From NCBI GenBank assembly GCA_049323615.1, contig JBMOPD010000035.1, forward strand, positions 159,383-223,382: a stretch of DNA of 64,000 nucleotides, given 5' to 3'. Below are positions 52,514-61,929 of the stretch, piece after piece. Source of the DNA: JBMOPD01 sp049323615 (GTDB lineage: Bacteria > Bacillota > Desulfotomaculia > Desulfotomaculales > Desulfocucumaceae). The translations under genes and the position numbers were made by a program. The notes beneath the pieces were generated by a model. It worked only from the letters and a program-made list of their open reading frames with translations. It was not told the DNA's origin and did no database searches. The first letter of the stretch is position 1. Each line of letters starts with the position of its first letter.

Positions 52514-53737
52514 CTATGAGCCGGTCACGCCCGGGGTGCTCTTTCCTTTGAAGTAGTGTATAATACCCGCCGCAAACTGGTAGAGTGACTTTGAATTCTT
52601 GGCCAGGACGGGACTGATAAAGGCCAAAATGACCACATACAGCGCGGCAAAGGCCGGCAGGCTGTCACCGTGGCCCGCCGAGGCGGCCAGGCTGGCTATT
52701 ATGATTGAGAATTCCCCCCTGGCAATAATGGTCAAAGCGACGTTTGCCGCCCTCCTCTTCCTGTAGCCCGATAGCCAGGAGGCAATCAGGCCGGTAACGA
52801 TATTCCCCAAAACGGTCATTAAAACCGCCGCCGCCGATACAGCCACAACCTCATCAAAAGACCTGTAATTAATGGCCATACCGAAGGAGAAGAAGAACAT
52901 GGCCCCGAATAAATCCCGCATCGGTGTGATCATATGGACAATGCGGTGACTGTGAGTGGTTTCAGCCATCACCAACCCCAGCATCAGAGCGCCGATGGCT
53001 TCGGCTATGTGCAGCCTCTCGGCAAAAACCCCGGCCACCAGAAGCAGTGTAAACACTGCAATAATAAATGTTTCGGCGGTGCCGAACTTTAACCTGTCCT
53101 CCAGGAAAGTGCCCAAACGGCGGCCCAGGGCGATTATCGAGATAATCAGGACGAAAATTATGATTATACTGATCAGAATCCTCCAAAGACTGAATCCGCC
53201 GGCCACCATAATGCCCGACAGGGCTGAAAGGTACACGGCCACGGACACATCTTCAAACACCATGATGCCCAGGATCAGTTCGGTTTCCGGGTTGGCCGCC
53301 CGCTTCAGGTCAACCAGCAGCTTGGTTATGATGGCGCTGCTGGAAACCGCGGTTATTCCCGCAACCACCATGGCCTCCATCCAGGAATTGAAGAATATCC
53401 ACCCGAAACCCAGCCCCCTGGCAAAATTGAGAACTACATATACCGCCCCGCTTTTGAACAGGTTTTTGCCCGCACTGGCGATTTTCCCGGCCGAAAATTC
53501 CAGCCCCAGGTAGAAAAGCATCAACAACACGCCGACCCGGGAAAGCAGCTCGATAGACTCGGTGCCGGATATTATTTGCAGGGAAATGTTCCCGAATTCG
53601 GGGGCGTGGGGGCCAACCATCATGCCGAGGAAGATGAGGAAGGGAATAGAGGAAAAATTGATCCGCGAGGCCAGCATGGTGGCCGCGCTGATAAAGACAA
53701 AGGCCAGGCCGACGTTTAAAATCACGTCAGGAAGCAA
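52514..53737 (-). CDS. khtU: K(+)/H(+) antiporter KhtU-like
   Basis: 407 residues with about twelve membrane segments of the CPA2 family (SSAIITKLLVDLKR, GIMVFEDVSVAVYLS). Unlike KefB/C it lacks a C-terminal nucleotide domain; instead a regulatory subunit is encoded one base upstream, the KhtTU arrangement of Bacillus. Contributes to cation and pH balance. Confidence 0.85.
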   Translation of the reverse strand: MLPDVILNVGLAFVFISAATMLASRINFSSIPFLIFLGMMVGPHAPEFGNISLQIISGTESIELLSRVGVLLMLFYLGLEFSAGKIASAGKNLFKSGAVYVVLNFARGLGFGWIFFNSWMEAMVVAGITAVSSSAIITKLLVDLKRAANPETELILGIMVFEDVSVAVYLSALSGIMVAGGFSLWRILISIIIIFVLIISIIALGRRLGTFLEDRLKFGTAETFIIAVFTLLLVAGVFAERLHIAEAIGALMLGLVMAETTHSHRIVHMITPMRDLFGAMFFFSFGMAINYRSFDEVVAVSAAAVLMTVLGNIVTGLIASWLSGYRKRRAANVALTIIARGEFSIIIASLAASAGHGDSLPAFAALYVVILAFISPVLAKNSKSLYQFAAGIIHYFKGKSTPGVTGS

Positions 53738-54244
53738 TTAAGGCTTTCCCCCAAACATTTTTTCAAAATCCCTGATTTTATCGTTCCTCCCGGCGGCCAC
53801 AACCGTGTGGCCGGGCTGAAAAACATAGCCCGGGCCGGGGTTTATATATATGGTTTCCCTGCGCCCCCCGCCTTTGTCCTCCATAACGGCAACTACAATA
53901 ATGCCGTGGTTTTTTCTCAATCCCATTTCGCCGATACTTTTACCGGCTATTTCGGAATTCTCACGCACCTTCAGCCACTCAATGCGCAGGTCCGACACGG
54001 CGGTGTCAAGTCGCTCCAGCGTCCTGGGCTGGTAAAAGGCGCCCCCTATTATTGATCCCAGCTGGCGGGATTCCTGGTCGGAGAGGAGAACAGTGGAAAG
54101 GGGCTCGTCGCCATCCCCGGCGAAATGGTATATTTCCCTTTTTCCGTCATCGTGTATGATAACAACCACCTGATCGCCGTTTTCCAGATTAAGCTGAAAT
54201 TTTTTGCCCAGTCCCGGCAGTTCCGCTTCACGGATCAAGGTCAC
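53738..54244 (-). CDS. khtT: Antiporter regulatory subunit KhtT-like
   Basis: 168 residues from a GTG at 54244 with GGGAGG seven bases upstream. The N-terminal half is KhtT-like; the C-terminal half (GKSIGEMGLRKNHGIIVVAVME...PGPGYVFQPGHTVVAAG) is a TrkA-C/RCK-C domain that binds a small ligand. Overlaps closely with khtU. Confidence 0.83.
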   Translation of the reverse strand: MTLIREAELPGLGKKFQLNLENGDQVVVIIHDDGKREIYHFAGDGDEPLSTVLLSDQESRQLGSIIGGAFYQPRTLERLDTAVSDLRIEWLKVRENSEIAGKSIGEMGLRKNHGIIVVAVMEDKGGGRRETIYINPGPGYVFQPGHTVVAAGRNDKIRDFEKMFGGKP

Positions 54245-54392
54245 GTGTATGCCTCCCTGTATAAAAGTGCCTGACATATTATATCATCCGGATTCCTATT
54301 TGATTAAGGGGAGTATTTTGTTTATTCTTATTGTGCTGTTGAATAAAATATTTACTCCTCTTTTTGGAAAATACCGATGCTATCCTAAATTA

Positions 54393-55658
54393 TTATCGTG
54401 ACACTGCCTTCAGGCCTATGTCCCGCCGGTAGTGCATGCCCGGAAAGCTTATGGCCTCCACCCCTCTATAGGCCAGGTTGATGGCCGAGGGTATATCGTA
54501 CCCCATGGCGGTCACTCCCAGCACCCTGCCGCCGGCTGTTACCGCCCGGCCTTCTTTCAGTTCGGTGCCGGCGTGGAATACCGTGACGCCTCCGGGAACC
54601 CTGTCCAGTCCTTTAATCTCAAAGCCCTTCTCATATTTACCGGGATATCCCCCAGAGGCCAGCACCACACAGACCGCCGCCCCCGCGTGCCATTCCACCT
54701 TCATCCGGGAAAGGTTGCCGCTCATTACAGCCTCCATTATATCCACCAGGTCGGTTTTAAGCATCATCAGCACCGGCTGGGCCTCCGGATCCCCGAACCG
54801 GGCATTGAATTCCAGCACCCGGGGTCCCTGGTCCGTTACCATCAGGCCGGCGTAAAGCACTCCCCGGTATGGCCTGCCCTCGGCCGCCATGGCTTTGACA
54901 GTGGGATACAAAATTTTTTCCAGGGCAAAGCTCCGTATTTCCTCCGTGGCCACCGGGGCCGGGGCATAGGCCCCCATGCCGCCGGTATTCGGCCCCCGGT
55001 CACCGTCATATACCTGCTTGTGGTCCTGGGCGGGCAGCATGGGCACCACGGTTTCGCCGTCGGTAAAGGCCAGTATGCTTACCTCCTCGCCGGTCAGCAG
55101 TTCCTCCACCACTATCCTGTCCCCTGCCCTGCCGAAAGCCCTGTCCGCCATTATCTGCCTTACGGCGGCCAGCGCCTCTTCCTCTTTTTGAGCCACTATC
55201 ACTCCCTTGCCGGCGGCCAGCCCGTCGGCTTTCACTACACAGGGAACCTTAAGATTTTTGATATATTCTTCGGCCTCTGACGGGCTGTCAAAGGCGGCAT
55301 ATCCGGCGGTGGGAATGCCGTACCGGGCCATGATGTCCTTGGCCAGCACCTTGCTGCCCTCTATGGCGGCAGCCCTGGCGGACGGCCCGAAAGCTTTAAG
55401 CCCCCGGCTTTCCATGGCGTCCACCAGCCCCAGGGTGAGGGGTTCCTCCGGCCCCACCACGGTCAGGTCAATCTCTTCCCGGCCGGCAAAGTCCACCAGC
55501 CCGTCAATATCCGCGGCCGCTACATTCACACAGCGGGCTATTTCGGCTATACCGGCGTTTCCGGGAGCGCAGTAAACCCCGGACACTCTCGGGCTGGCTT
55601 TCAACTTCCAGCACAGGGCGTGTTCACGCCCTCCCCCTCCCACAACCAGTACTTTCAT
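54393..55658 (-). CDS. purD: Phosphoribosylamine-glycine ligase (GARS)
   Basis: 421 residues, ATP-grasp enzyme. MKVLVVGGGGREHAL at the start; GLAAGKGVIVA, GTGGMGAYAP-like NTGGMGAYAP and FNARFGDPEAQ follow. ATG 55658 is seven bases after GGAGG. Last gene of the pur unit. Confidence 0.94.
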   Translation of the reverse strand: MKVLVVGGGGREHALCWKLKASPRVSGVYCAPGNAGIAEIARCVNVAAADIDGLVDFAGREEIDLTVVGPEEPLTLGLVDAMESRGLKAFGPSARAAAIEGSKVLAKDIMARYGIPTAGYAAFDSPSEAEEYIKNLKVPCVVKADGLAAGKGVIVAQKEEEALAAVRQIMADRAFGRAGDRIVVEELLTGEEVSILAFTDGETVVPMLPAQDHKQVYDGDRGPNTGGMGAYAPAPVATEEIRSFALEKILYPTVKAMAAEGRPYRGVLYAGLMVTDQGPRVLEFNARFGDPEAQPVLMMLKTDLVDIMEAVMSGNLSRMKVEWHAGAAVCVVLASGGYPGKYEKGFEIKGLDRVPGGVTVFHAGTELKEGRAVTAGGRVLGVTAMGYDIPSAINLAYRGVEAISFPGMHYRRDIGLKAVSR

Positions 55659-55708
55659 CAGCATACCTCCGTCGCCCGTTCTGTTATATCGGACTGTGAT
55701 ACTATTGA

Positions 55709-57247
55709 TCAATGTTTGAAGTGTCTAAAGCCGGTCAATACCATGACTATTCCGTACTTTTCGGCTGCCTTCACCGATTCCTCGTCGCGGACCGACCCGC
55801 CCGGCTGGATGATGGCCCTAATTCCCGCCCTGGCCGCCAGTTCCACCGTATCGGCGAAGGGGAAGAAGGCGTCCGAAGCCAGGTATGCTCCCATGGCCCG
55901 GTCCCCTGCCTGGGTCAGGGCTATCCCGGCAGACCCCACCCGGTTCATCTGACCCGCTCCCACGCCGATAAGCTGCCTGTTCCTGGTGACCACGATGGCG
56001 TTTGACTTGACGTGTTTTACCACCGCCATGGCAAAAATAAGCTCCTCCAGATCGGCGGGGCCGGGTTGCAATGATGTGACCACTTCCAGGCGGTCCCTGT
56101 CCAGCAGCTTCCTGTCGGTCTCCTGGATCAGCAATCCTCCGTTCACCTTTCTGAGATCAAGTATGTCCCCGGCCGGTCCCGCAAGGTCTCCGGTTTCCAG
56201 CAGCCTCAGCCCGGAACGCTGTTTGAGAATTTCCAGGGCTTCTCCCTCATATCCCGGAGCAATCACCGCCTCCAGGAATATTTCGGCCATCTGCCGGGCC
56301 GCCCCGGCGGAAACCGGGCGGTTAAAGGCCACTATACCGCCGAAGGCCGAAACCGGGTCGCCCTCGTAGGCCAGCCTGTACGCCTCGCTTACGTCCCCGG
56401 CGCAGGCCGCGCCGCACGGGTTGTTGTGCTTTATAATCACCGCCGCAGGATCGGTGAACTCCCTGACCAGTTCCAGGGCGGCGTTAAGGTCCAGTATATT
56501 GTTGTAGGAAAGTTCCTTCCCGGCCAGCTGCCTGGCTGTACTGACCGACGCTCCCCGGGCGGCCGGGTCCCGGTAGAAGGCCGCCTGTTGGTGCGGGTTC
56601 TCCCCGTACCTGAGCACCTGTACCAGCCCGAAGGACTTGTTCCATATCCCCGGGAAGAGGACCTCACCGCCCGTCTTTTCTTCCAGGTAGGACGCGATGG
56701 CGGAATCGTAAGCCGCGGTGTGGGCAAAGGCCTCCCTGGCCAGGGACAGCCTGAAGTCGTAATCCACCCGGCCGCTCTCCAGGGCCTTCAGCACCTCGCC
56801 GTACCTGTCCGGGTTGACCACCACCAGCACATAGCGGTGGTTCTTGGCCGCCGCCCGGACCATGGCCGGCCCCCCGATATCAATATTCTCAACAGCCTCT
56901 TCCATGCTGACCCCGGGCCGGGAAATCGTTTCCCGGAAAGGGTAGAGGTTAACAGCCACCAGGTCGATAAATCCAATCCCCTGTTTTTGCAGTTGCGCGG
57001 TGTGGTCCTCGTCCCGCCTGGCCAGTATCCCCCCGTGCACTGCCGGGTGCAGGGTTTTTACCCGCCCGTCCAGTATTTCCGGGAATCCTGTAACACCGGT
57101 TATGTACGTGACCGGAACGTTTGCCTCCCTGAGGGTTTTGGCCGTGCCGCCGGTGGAAATGACCTCGAATCCAATTTTCACCAGACCGGAGGCAAACTCA
57201 ACCACACCCCTTTTATCCGAAACGCTGATCAAAGCCCTTCTGGCCAT
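55709..57247 (-). CDS. purH: AICAR transformylase / IMP cyclohydrolase
   Basis: 512 residues. N-terminal cyclohydrolase (RALISVSDKRGVVEFA) and C-terminal transformylase with the Lys-His motif in IIKHNNPCG. Last two steps to IMP. Confidence 0.95.
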   Translation of the reverse strand: MARRALISVSDKRGVVEFASGLVKIGFEVISTGGTAKTLREANVPVTYITGVTGFPEILDGRVKTLHPAVHGGILARRDEDHTAQLQKQGIGFIDLVAVNLYPFRETISRPGVSMEEAVENIDIGGPAMVRAAAKNHRYVLVVVNPDRYGEVLKALESGRVDYDFRLSLAREAFAHTAAYDSAIASYLEEKTGGEVLFPGIWNKSFGLVQVLRYGENPHQQAAFYRDPAARGASVSTARQLAGKELSYNNILDLNAALELVREFTDPAAVIIKHNNPCGAACAGDVSEAYRLAYEGDPVSAFGGIVAFNRPVSAGAARQMAEIFLEAVIAPGYEGEALEILKQRSGLRLLETGDLAGPAGDILDLRKVNGGLLIQETDRKLLDRDRLEVVTSLQPGPADLEELIFAMAVVKHVKSNAIVVTRNRQLIGVGAGQMNRVGSAGIALTQAGDRAMGAYLASDAFFPFADTVELAARAGIRAIIQPGGSVRDEESVKAAEKYGIVMVLTGFRHFKH

Positions 57248-57293
57248 AAATCAACCCCACCCCTATTTTTTTTTTGCACTTTCCACATTATGG

Positions 57294-57315
57294 AGTCTGG
57301 ATTCTGGATTCTCAA
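57294..57315. repeat. GGATTCT heptad repeat
   Basis: Three copies between purH and purN, running into the end of purN. Confidence 0.6.
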
Positions 57316-57947
57316 TTCCGACCACTGACTTCCGCTTCTGAAAGAATTCTCACTTTCCTGCCTTCAATACCGAGTCGTCCCTCGGCGAAAAGCCTGATTG
57401 CCTCGGGGTAAATCCTGTGCTCCTGTTCCAGAATGCGGGCCGAAAGATCATCCTCACTGTCCTCAAAATATACGGGCACCGCCGCCTGCAAAATAATAGG
57501 GCCGGTATCCATCCCTTCGTCCACGAAATGAACGGTACAGCCGCTGATTTTTACCCCGTAGTCCACCGCCTGCCGCTGGGCGTGCGTGCCCATGAAGGAG
57601 GGCAGCAGGGCGGGGTGTATATTCAAGATCCTGCCGGGGAAGGCCTCCAGCAGCACCTTTCCCACCAACCGCATATACCCTGCCAGGCAGACCAGTTCAA
57701 CGCCGTATTCCTGCAGTTCCAGTACAACCCTGCGTTCGTATTCCTCTTTTGTTTTATAGTAGGGGAAATGTATGTGCACCGCCGGTATACCGTGCTTCCT
57801 TGCCCTTTCCAGGGCCGGGGCGCCGGCGTTGTCGCTGATTACAACGGCCACCACGGCCGGGATAGACCCGCTCTCACACTGTTCTATTATGGCCTGCAGG
57901 TTGGACCCCCGGCCCGATGCCAGCACGCCCACTCTCAGCTTTTTCAT
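57312..57947 (-). CDS. purN: GAR transformylase (10-formyl-THF type)
   Basis: 211 residues: VGVLASGRGSNLQAI, HPALLPSFMGTHAQ and GCTVHFVDEGMDTGPIILQ with catalytic Asn, His and Asp. Uses 10-formyl-THF, linking purines to folate C1 metabolism. Confidence 0.94.
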   Translation of the reverse strand: MKKLRVGVLASGRGSNLQAIIEQCESGSIPAVVAVVISDNAGAPALERARKHGIPAVHIHFPYYKTKEEYERRVVLELQEYGVELVCLAGYMRLVGKVLLEAFPGRILNIHPALLPSFMGTHAQRQAVDYGVKISGCTVHFVDEGMDTGPIILQAAVPVYFEDSEDDLSARILEQEHRIYPEAIRLFAEGRLGIEGRKVRILSEAEVSGRN

Positions 57948-57971
57948 GAAGGCATCCCCCTTAAACTGCTG

Positions 57972-59021
57972 TTACCTGTACATTACCCGTCTCTCATTGG
58001 ACGGGATTATCTCACCGATAATGAATACATCTTGACCGCCGCTCCGGATATCCCTCAACAACCCGTCCGCTTCCTCCCGGCGGGCCACCAGCACCATGCC
58101 GATGCCCATGTTGAATGTTTTAAACATCTCCCCGTCGTCAATCCCGCCTGTGCGCTGAATCAGGGTAAATACAGGCGGCGTCCGCCAGGATTTCCGGTCG
58201 ATAAGCGCCGCTGTCCCTTCCGGCAGGATACGGGGAATGTTTTCCGTCAGGCCGCCGCCTGTGATGTGGGCCATTCCCCGGATCCGGTCCAAAACAGGCA
58301 GCAGTTGGCGCACATAAATGCTGGTGGGCTCGATCAACTCCTCTCCCACGGTGCGCCCCAGTTCGTCAATATAGGTCTCCACGCCATACCCGGCTATTTC
58401 AAACAGTGTTTTCCGGGCCAGTGAAAAGCCGTTGCTGTGCAGGCCCGACGATGGGATGCCCAACAGCACGCCGCCCGGGCGGATTGAAGACCCGTCAATA
58501 ATACGGGACCTCTCCACGACACCCACCGCAAATCCGGCTATGTCATACTCGTCTTCTCCATAAAAACCCGGCATTTCGGCTGTTTCACCACCGATCAGGG
58601 CGCATCCGGCCCTTTTGCAGCCCTCGGCCACCCCGGCCACAATGGCCGCCGCTTTTTCCGGCACCAGCCTGCCCACAGCCAGGTAATCCAGGAAAAAAAG
58701 CGGTTCCGCCCCCTGCACCAGGATATCGTTGACGCACATGGCCACCGCGTCGATGCCTATGGTGTCGTGCTTGTCCATCATCATGGCCACCATAAGCTTG
58801 GTGCCCACCCCGTCGGTTCCTGAAACCAGCACCGGCTCCCGGTAGCGGCCCGCGTCCAGGGCGAAAAGACCTCCAAAGCCGCCTATATCAGTCAGCACAC
58901 CGGGCCGAAAGGTGCTCCTCACCGCTTCCCGCATGAGATCAACGGCCCGGTTGCCGGCTTCGATATCCACCCCGGCCGCGGCATATGTCAGCGTTTTTTC
59001 CCTGCTCTCCACCGGCAACAA
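57972..59021 (-). CDS. purM: AIR synthetase
   Basis: 349 residues: TYAAAGVDIEAGN, VSGTDGVGTKL, CALIGGETAEMPG and HITGGGLTENIPR. TTG start likely. Confidence 0.94.
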   Translation of the reverse strand: MLPVESREKTLTYAAAGVDIEAGNRAVDLMREAVRSTFRPGVLTDIGGFGGLFALDAGRYREPVLVSGTDGVGTKLMVAMMMDKHDTIGIDAVAMCVNDILVQGAEPLFFLDYLAVGRLVPEKAAAIVAGVAEGCKRAGCALIGGETAEMPGFYGEDEYDIAGFAVGVVERSRIIDGSSIRPGGVLLGIPSSGLHSNGFSLARKTLFEIAGYGVETYIDELGRTVGEELIEPTSIYVRQLLPVLDRIRGMAHITGGGLTENIPRILPEGTAALIDRKSWRTPPVFTLIQRTGGIDDGEMFKTFNMGIGMVLVARREEADGLLRDIRSGGQDVFIIGEIIPSNERRVMYR

Positions 59022-59027
59022 CCTCTC

Positions 59028-59076
59028 TTAACCCCAATCCCTAATCCCCAATCCCTAATCCCTGACCCAAATTCCC
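59028..59076. repeat. CCCTAAT heptad repeat (longest)
   Basis: About six units with the seven-base period between purF and purM, ending in the GACCCAAATTCCC tail also seen at 46358. Confidence 0.7.
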
Positions 59077-59077
59077 A

Positions 59078-60526
59078 TCATTCAAGAACGAACTTCCCCG
59101 ATTCCTTGGGTTTACTGATTTTAACGGGATAATTCCCGTCAAAGCAGGCGGTACAAAAATTATCCCGGTATTTTCCGAAAATATTCAGCAGTCCGTCGAT
59201 ACTGAGGTAATACAGGCCGTCCACCCCGATCATGGACTGTATCTGGCTTACCGGCATATAAGACGCCACCAGTTCATCCTCGTTGGAGGTATCTATTCCG
59301 TAATAGCACGATTTGATCACCGGCGGTGAGCTGAGGCACAGGTATACCTCCTTTGCCCCGGCGTCCCTGAGCATGCGCACTATCTTTTTGCTGGTGGTGC
59401 CCCTGACCAGGGAATCATCCACCATCAGCACCCTTTTACCCTCCAGTATGTGCCGCATGGGATTCAGTTTAAGCCTTACCCCCATGTCCCTTATGTCCTG
59501 GCTGGGCTGAATGAAGGTGCGCCCGATATACCTGTTTTTCATCAGCCCCTCTTCAAAGGGTATGCCGGACTGCTCGGAATAGCCCCTGGCCGCGGTGGTG
59601 CCGGAGTCCGGGACGGGTATGACAAGGTCCACGTCCACGGGGAATTCCCGGGCCAGCTGCCTTCCCATTTCCCTTCTCACCTTGCTCACGTGAAATCCGT
59701 CCATCTCGCTGTCCGGCCTGGCAAAGTATATATATTCAAATATACAGTGGGCCTTCCTGCGCCGGGAAAGGGCCCGCATGGACCTGACACCCTCATCGTC
59801 GATAATGACGGTCTCCCCGGGCTCAACATCCCTCAGCTTCTTGGCCCCGACGGTGTCCAGGGCGCATGACTCCGAGGCCACCACGTAGCCGTCCCCCAGG
59901 CTGCCCAGGCTCAACGGCCTGAAACCGTAAGGATCCCTGACCGCAATGAGGCTGTTTTCAGTCATGATTAAAAGGGAATAGGCCCCCTTCACGTCGATCA
60001 TGCATTTGGCCAGGGCCTCCTCCAGGGTGCTCTGGCTGTACCTGGCAATGAGGTTGACTATAACCTCACTGTCGGTGGTGGACTGGAAAACCGATCCGGT
60101 GGAGGTCAACTGCGCACGGAGTTCATATATATTGGTGATATTTCCGTTGTGGGCCAGGCCGATGCTGCCCCGGGCGTATCTGAACACCAGCGGCTGGGCG
60201 TTTATTGTCTGGCTGGACCCGGTGGTGGAGTACCGGACATGTCCGATGGCTATGTGGCCGGTGAGCTGATTCAGTTTTTCCGGGCCGAACACTTCGGGTA
60301 CAAGTCCCATGTCCTTGTACAGCAAAATCATCTTTCCGTCCGAGGTGGCTATGCCGGCGCTCTCCTGCCCCCTGTGCTGAAGGGCATAGAGGCCGTAATA
60401 GGTAATCCTGGCCACGTCCAGGTTTTTCCCGTAAACCCCGAATATCCCGCACTCTTCCCTGGGCTTGTCGGGTTTCGCCATTTCCGCATTTATATCTATC
60501 GGGGGGCGCTCCGCTCCGGCTTTCAT
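59078..60526 (-). CDS. purF: Glutamine PRPP amidotransferase (FeS type)
   Basis: 482 residues. A short propeptide precedes the N-terminal nucleophile in REECGIFGVYG. The PRPP loop VLMVDDSLVRGTT and C-terminal Cys residues (NFCTACFDG) mark the Bacillus-type [4Fe-4S] enzyme. First committed step of purine synthesis. Confidence 0.94.
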   Translation of the reverse strand: MKAGAERPPIDINAEMAKPDKPREECGIFGVYGKNLDVARITYYGLYALQHRGQESAGIATSDGKMILLYKDMGLVPEVFGPEKLNQLTGHIAIGHVRYSTTGSSQTINAQPLVFRYARGSIGLAHNGNITNIYELRAQLTSTGSVFQSTTDSEVIVNLIARYSQSTLEEALAKCMIDVKGAYSLLIMTENSLIAVRDPYGFRPLSLGSLGDGYVVASESCALDTVGAKKLRDVEPGETVIIDDEGVRSMRALSRRRKAHCIFEYIYFARPDSEMDGFHVSKVRREMGRQLAREFPVDVDLVIPVPDSGTTAARGYSEQSGIPFEEGLMKNRYIGRTFIQPSQDIRDMGVRLKLNPMRHILEGKRVLMVDDSLVRGTTSKKIVRMLRDAGAKEVYLCLSSPPVIKSCYYGIDTSNEDELVASYMPVSQIQSMIGVDGLYYLSIDGLLNIFGKYRDNFCTACFDGNYPVKISKPKESGKFVLE

Positions 60527-60558
60527 TCTTTCCCCTCCCCAACAGGCTGGCGTTTGCT

Positions 60559-61860
60559 TTAAATAATCCCGTTCAGCTTGGCAAATTGATCCAAAACATT
60601 ATTTGATTCGTAGTATTGTATTTCTTTTTGACCCGTTAATCTCAGCGCTTCCATCGTTTCACCGCCTGTTGCCCGGCCATAGATGTAAGCTATCAGGGCG
60701 CTGAATTTTTCTTCCTGAATGGAGATAAAGCGCTCATCAACCTCCGGTGTGCCGGGATAATACCCCTCCTCCTGCCCGGCGCGCAAATGCTCCAGGAAGG
60801 ATTTTCCGGACCTGGCCGCCTCCGATTTGGCGGATTGCACCGCCTCAAACCAGCGGGAGTGTATTATTTTATAATAATCTCTCATTGACTGCTTGTTAAA
60901 GTTGACAAAGTAGAACCTGTTCCTGTATTCAATCTTTGCCGTCACCCTAATGGAGTCCGTGTCAATGGTATCGACAAAAACCAGCCTGTTCCCGTCTTTG
61001 GCTATTTCCCACTTCAGATCCCACAGGTTCAGGCCCAGTTGAGCAAAGAAACGGTGCACCAGGAATGAGCCCAGTATGCTCATCCTGATAATATTCTTAA
61101 ACATTTCCCCACCGCACCCGCTGATGTAGAAGGCTTCCTGCAGGCTTAGATTCCTGTCTTCGGGCTCGTACTTGGTGGTGAAGTCCACAATCGGGTTGGC
61201 AAACATCGTCCACGGGGCCAGCTCTTCCTTAAGCCCCAGTTCATCAAGGTACGTCCTTTTTTCATTTTCATTTTTACTCAAGTACTTTTTGTATATGGAA
61301 GAACCCGTGGTAATCCCGAAGCGCACGATATTTTCCAGGGGAATGACGTATTTATCCTGGCTGCAGTAACCGCTGTAATCCCATAAATTTTTTGAGAAAT
61401 AGGTTACCCGGCCCGGTTTTATCACTTTATACCTTTTTACTACAACGTACTGGCTGGGGTTGGGCGGGAAGGCATTGCTGTAAACTTCACCGGTATCCCC
61501 GTCCACCATGCCTATGTGATGCGTGTTTGCTCCATTTGCTTTAAACTCTTCCAAAATTCCGGCACACAGAAATTGAAGGTATTCTTTATTTCCGGCGTAT
61601 GCATCGCGGATCTGATCGGATACGGCCCGCCATTCCCCGGCTGATCCCAGCAATGAATAAATTTTGTGCCGCACTGCCGTCCTGCATATGTCGCTTTGGG
61701 GAATGGAAAAAATTGTGCCCACGTCAAACACCGACCCGCCCGGGGTTGTTTGGCACAGCATCCAATCCGGGTTTTCCTTTAAATAATAAAGTTCCTGGAC
61801 AGATCCCACATAATCCGGATTCTTGTATCCGGAAAGGTTAACCACCGGCCTGCCTGTCAT
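60559..61860 (-). CDS. Divergent, long SAICAR synthetase (PurC)-like protein
   Basis: 433 residues, against about 240 for usual PurC. SAICAR-synthetase-like segments are recognisable: GGSVFDVGTIFSIPQ, VVVKRYKVIKPG, DYSGYCSQDKYVIPLENIVRFGI, ITTGSSIY and LGLNLWDLKWEIAKDGNRLVFVDTIDTDSIR (in part). It sits where purC is expected, between purB and purF. Its length and weak resemblance leave open another activity, but its place in the operon makes the purC role likely. Confidence 0.7.
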   Translation of the reverse strand: MTGRPVVNLSGYKNPDYVGSVQELYYLKENPDWMLCQTTPGGSVFDVGTIFSIPQSDICRTAVRHKIYSLLGSAGEWRAVSDQIRDAYAGNKEYLQFLCAGILEEFKANGANTHHIGMVDGDTGEVYSNAFPPNPSQYVVVKRYKVIKPGRVTYFSKNLWDYSGYCSQDKYVIPLENIVRFGITTGSSIYKKYLSKNENEKRTYLDELGLKEELAPWTMFANPIVDFTTKYEPEDRNLSLQEAFYISGCGGEMFKNIIRMSILGSFLVHRFFAQLGLNLWDLKWEIAKDGNRLVFVDTIDTDSIRVTAKIEYRNRFYFVNFNKQSMRDYYKIIHSRWFEAVQSAKSEAARSGKSFLEHLRAGQEEGYYPGTPEVDERFISIQEEKFSALIAYIYGRATGGETMEALRLTGQKEIQYYESNNVLDQFAKLNGII

Positions 61861-61929
61861 TTATGCCACCCCAACTTTACAATTTTAATCAAACCGTTCC
61901 GGAAGGCGCCAATTCAGTTTTTTTCCGCA

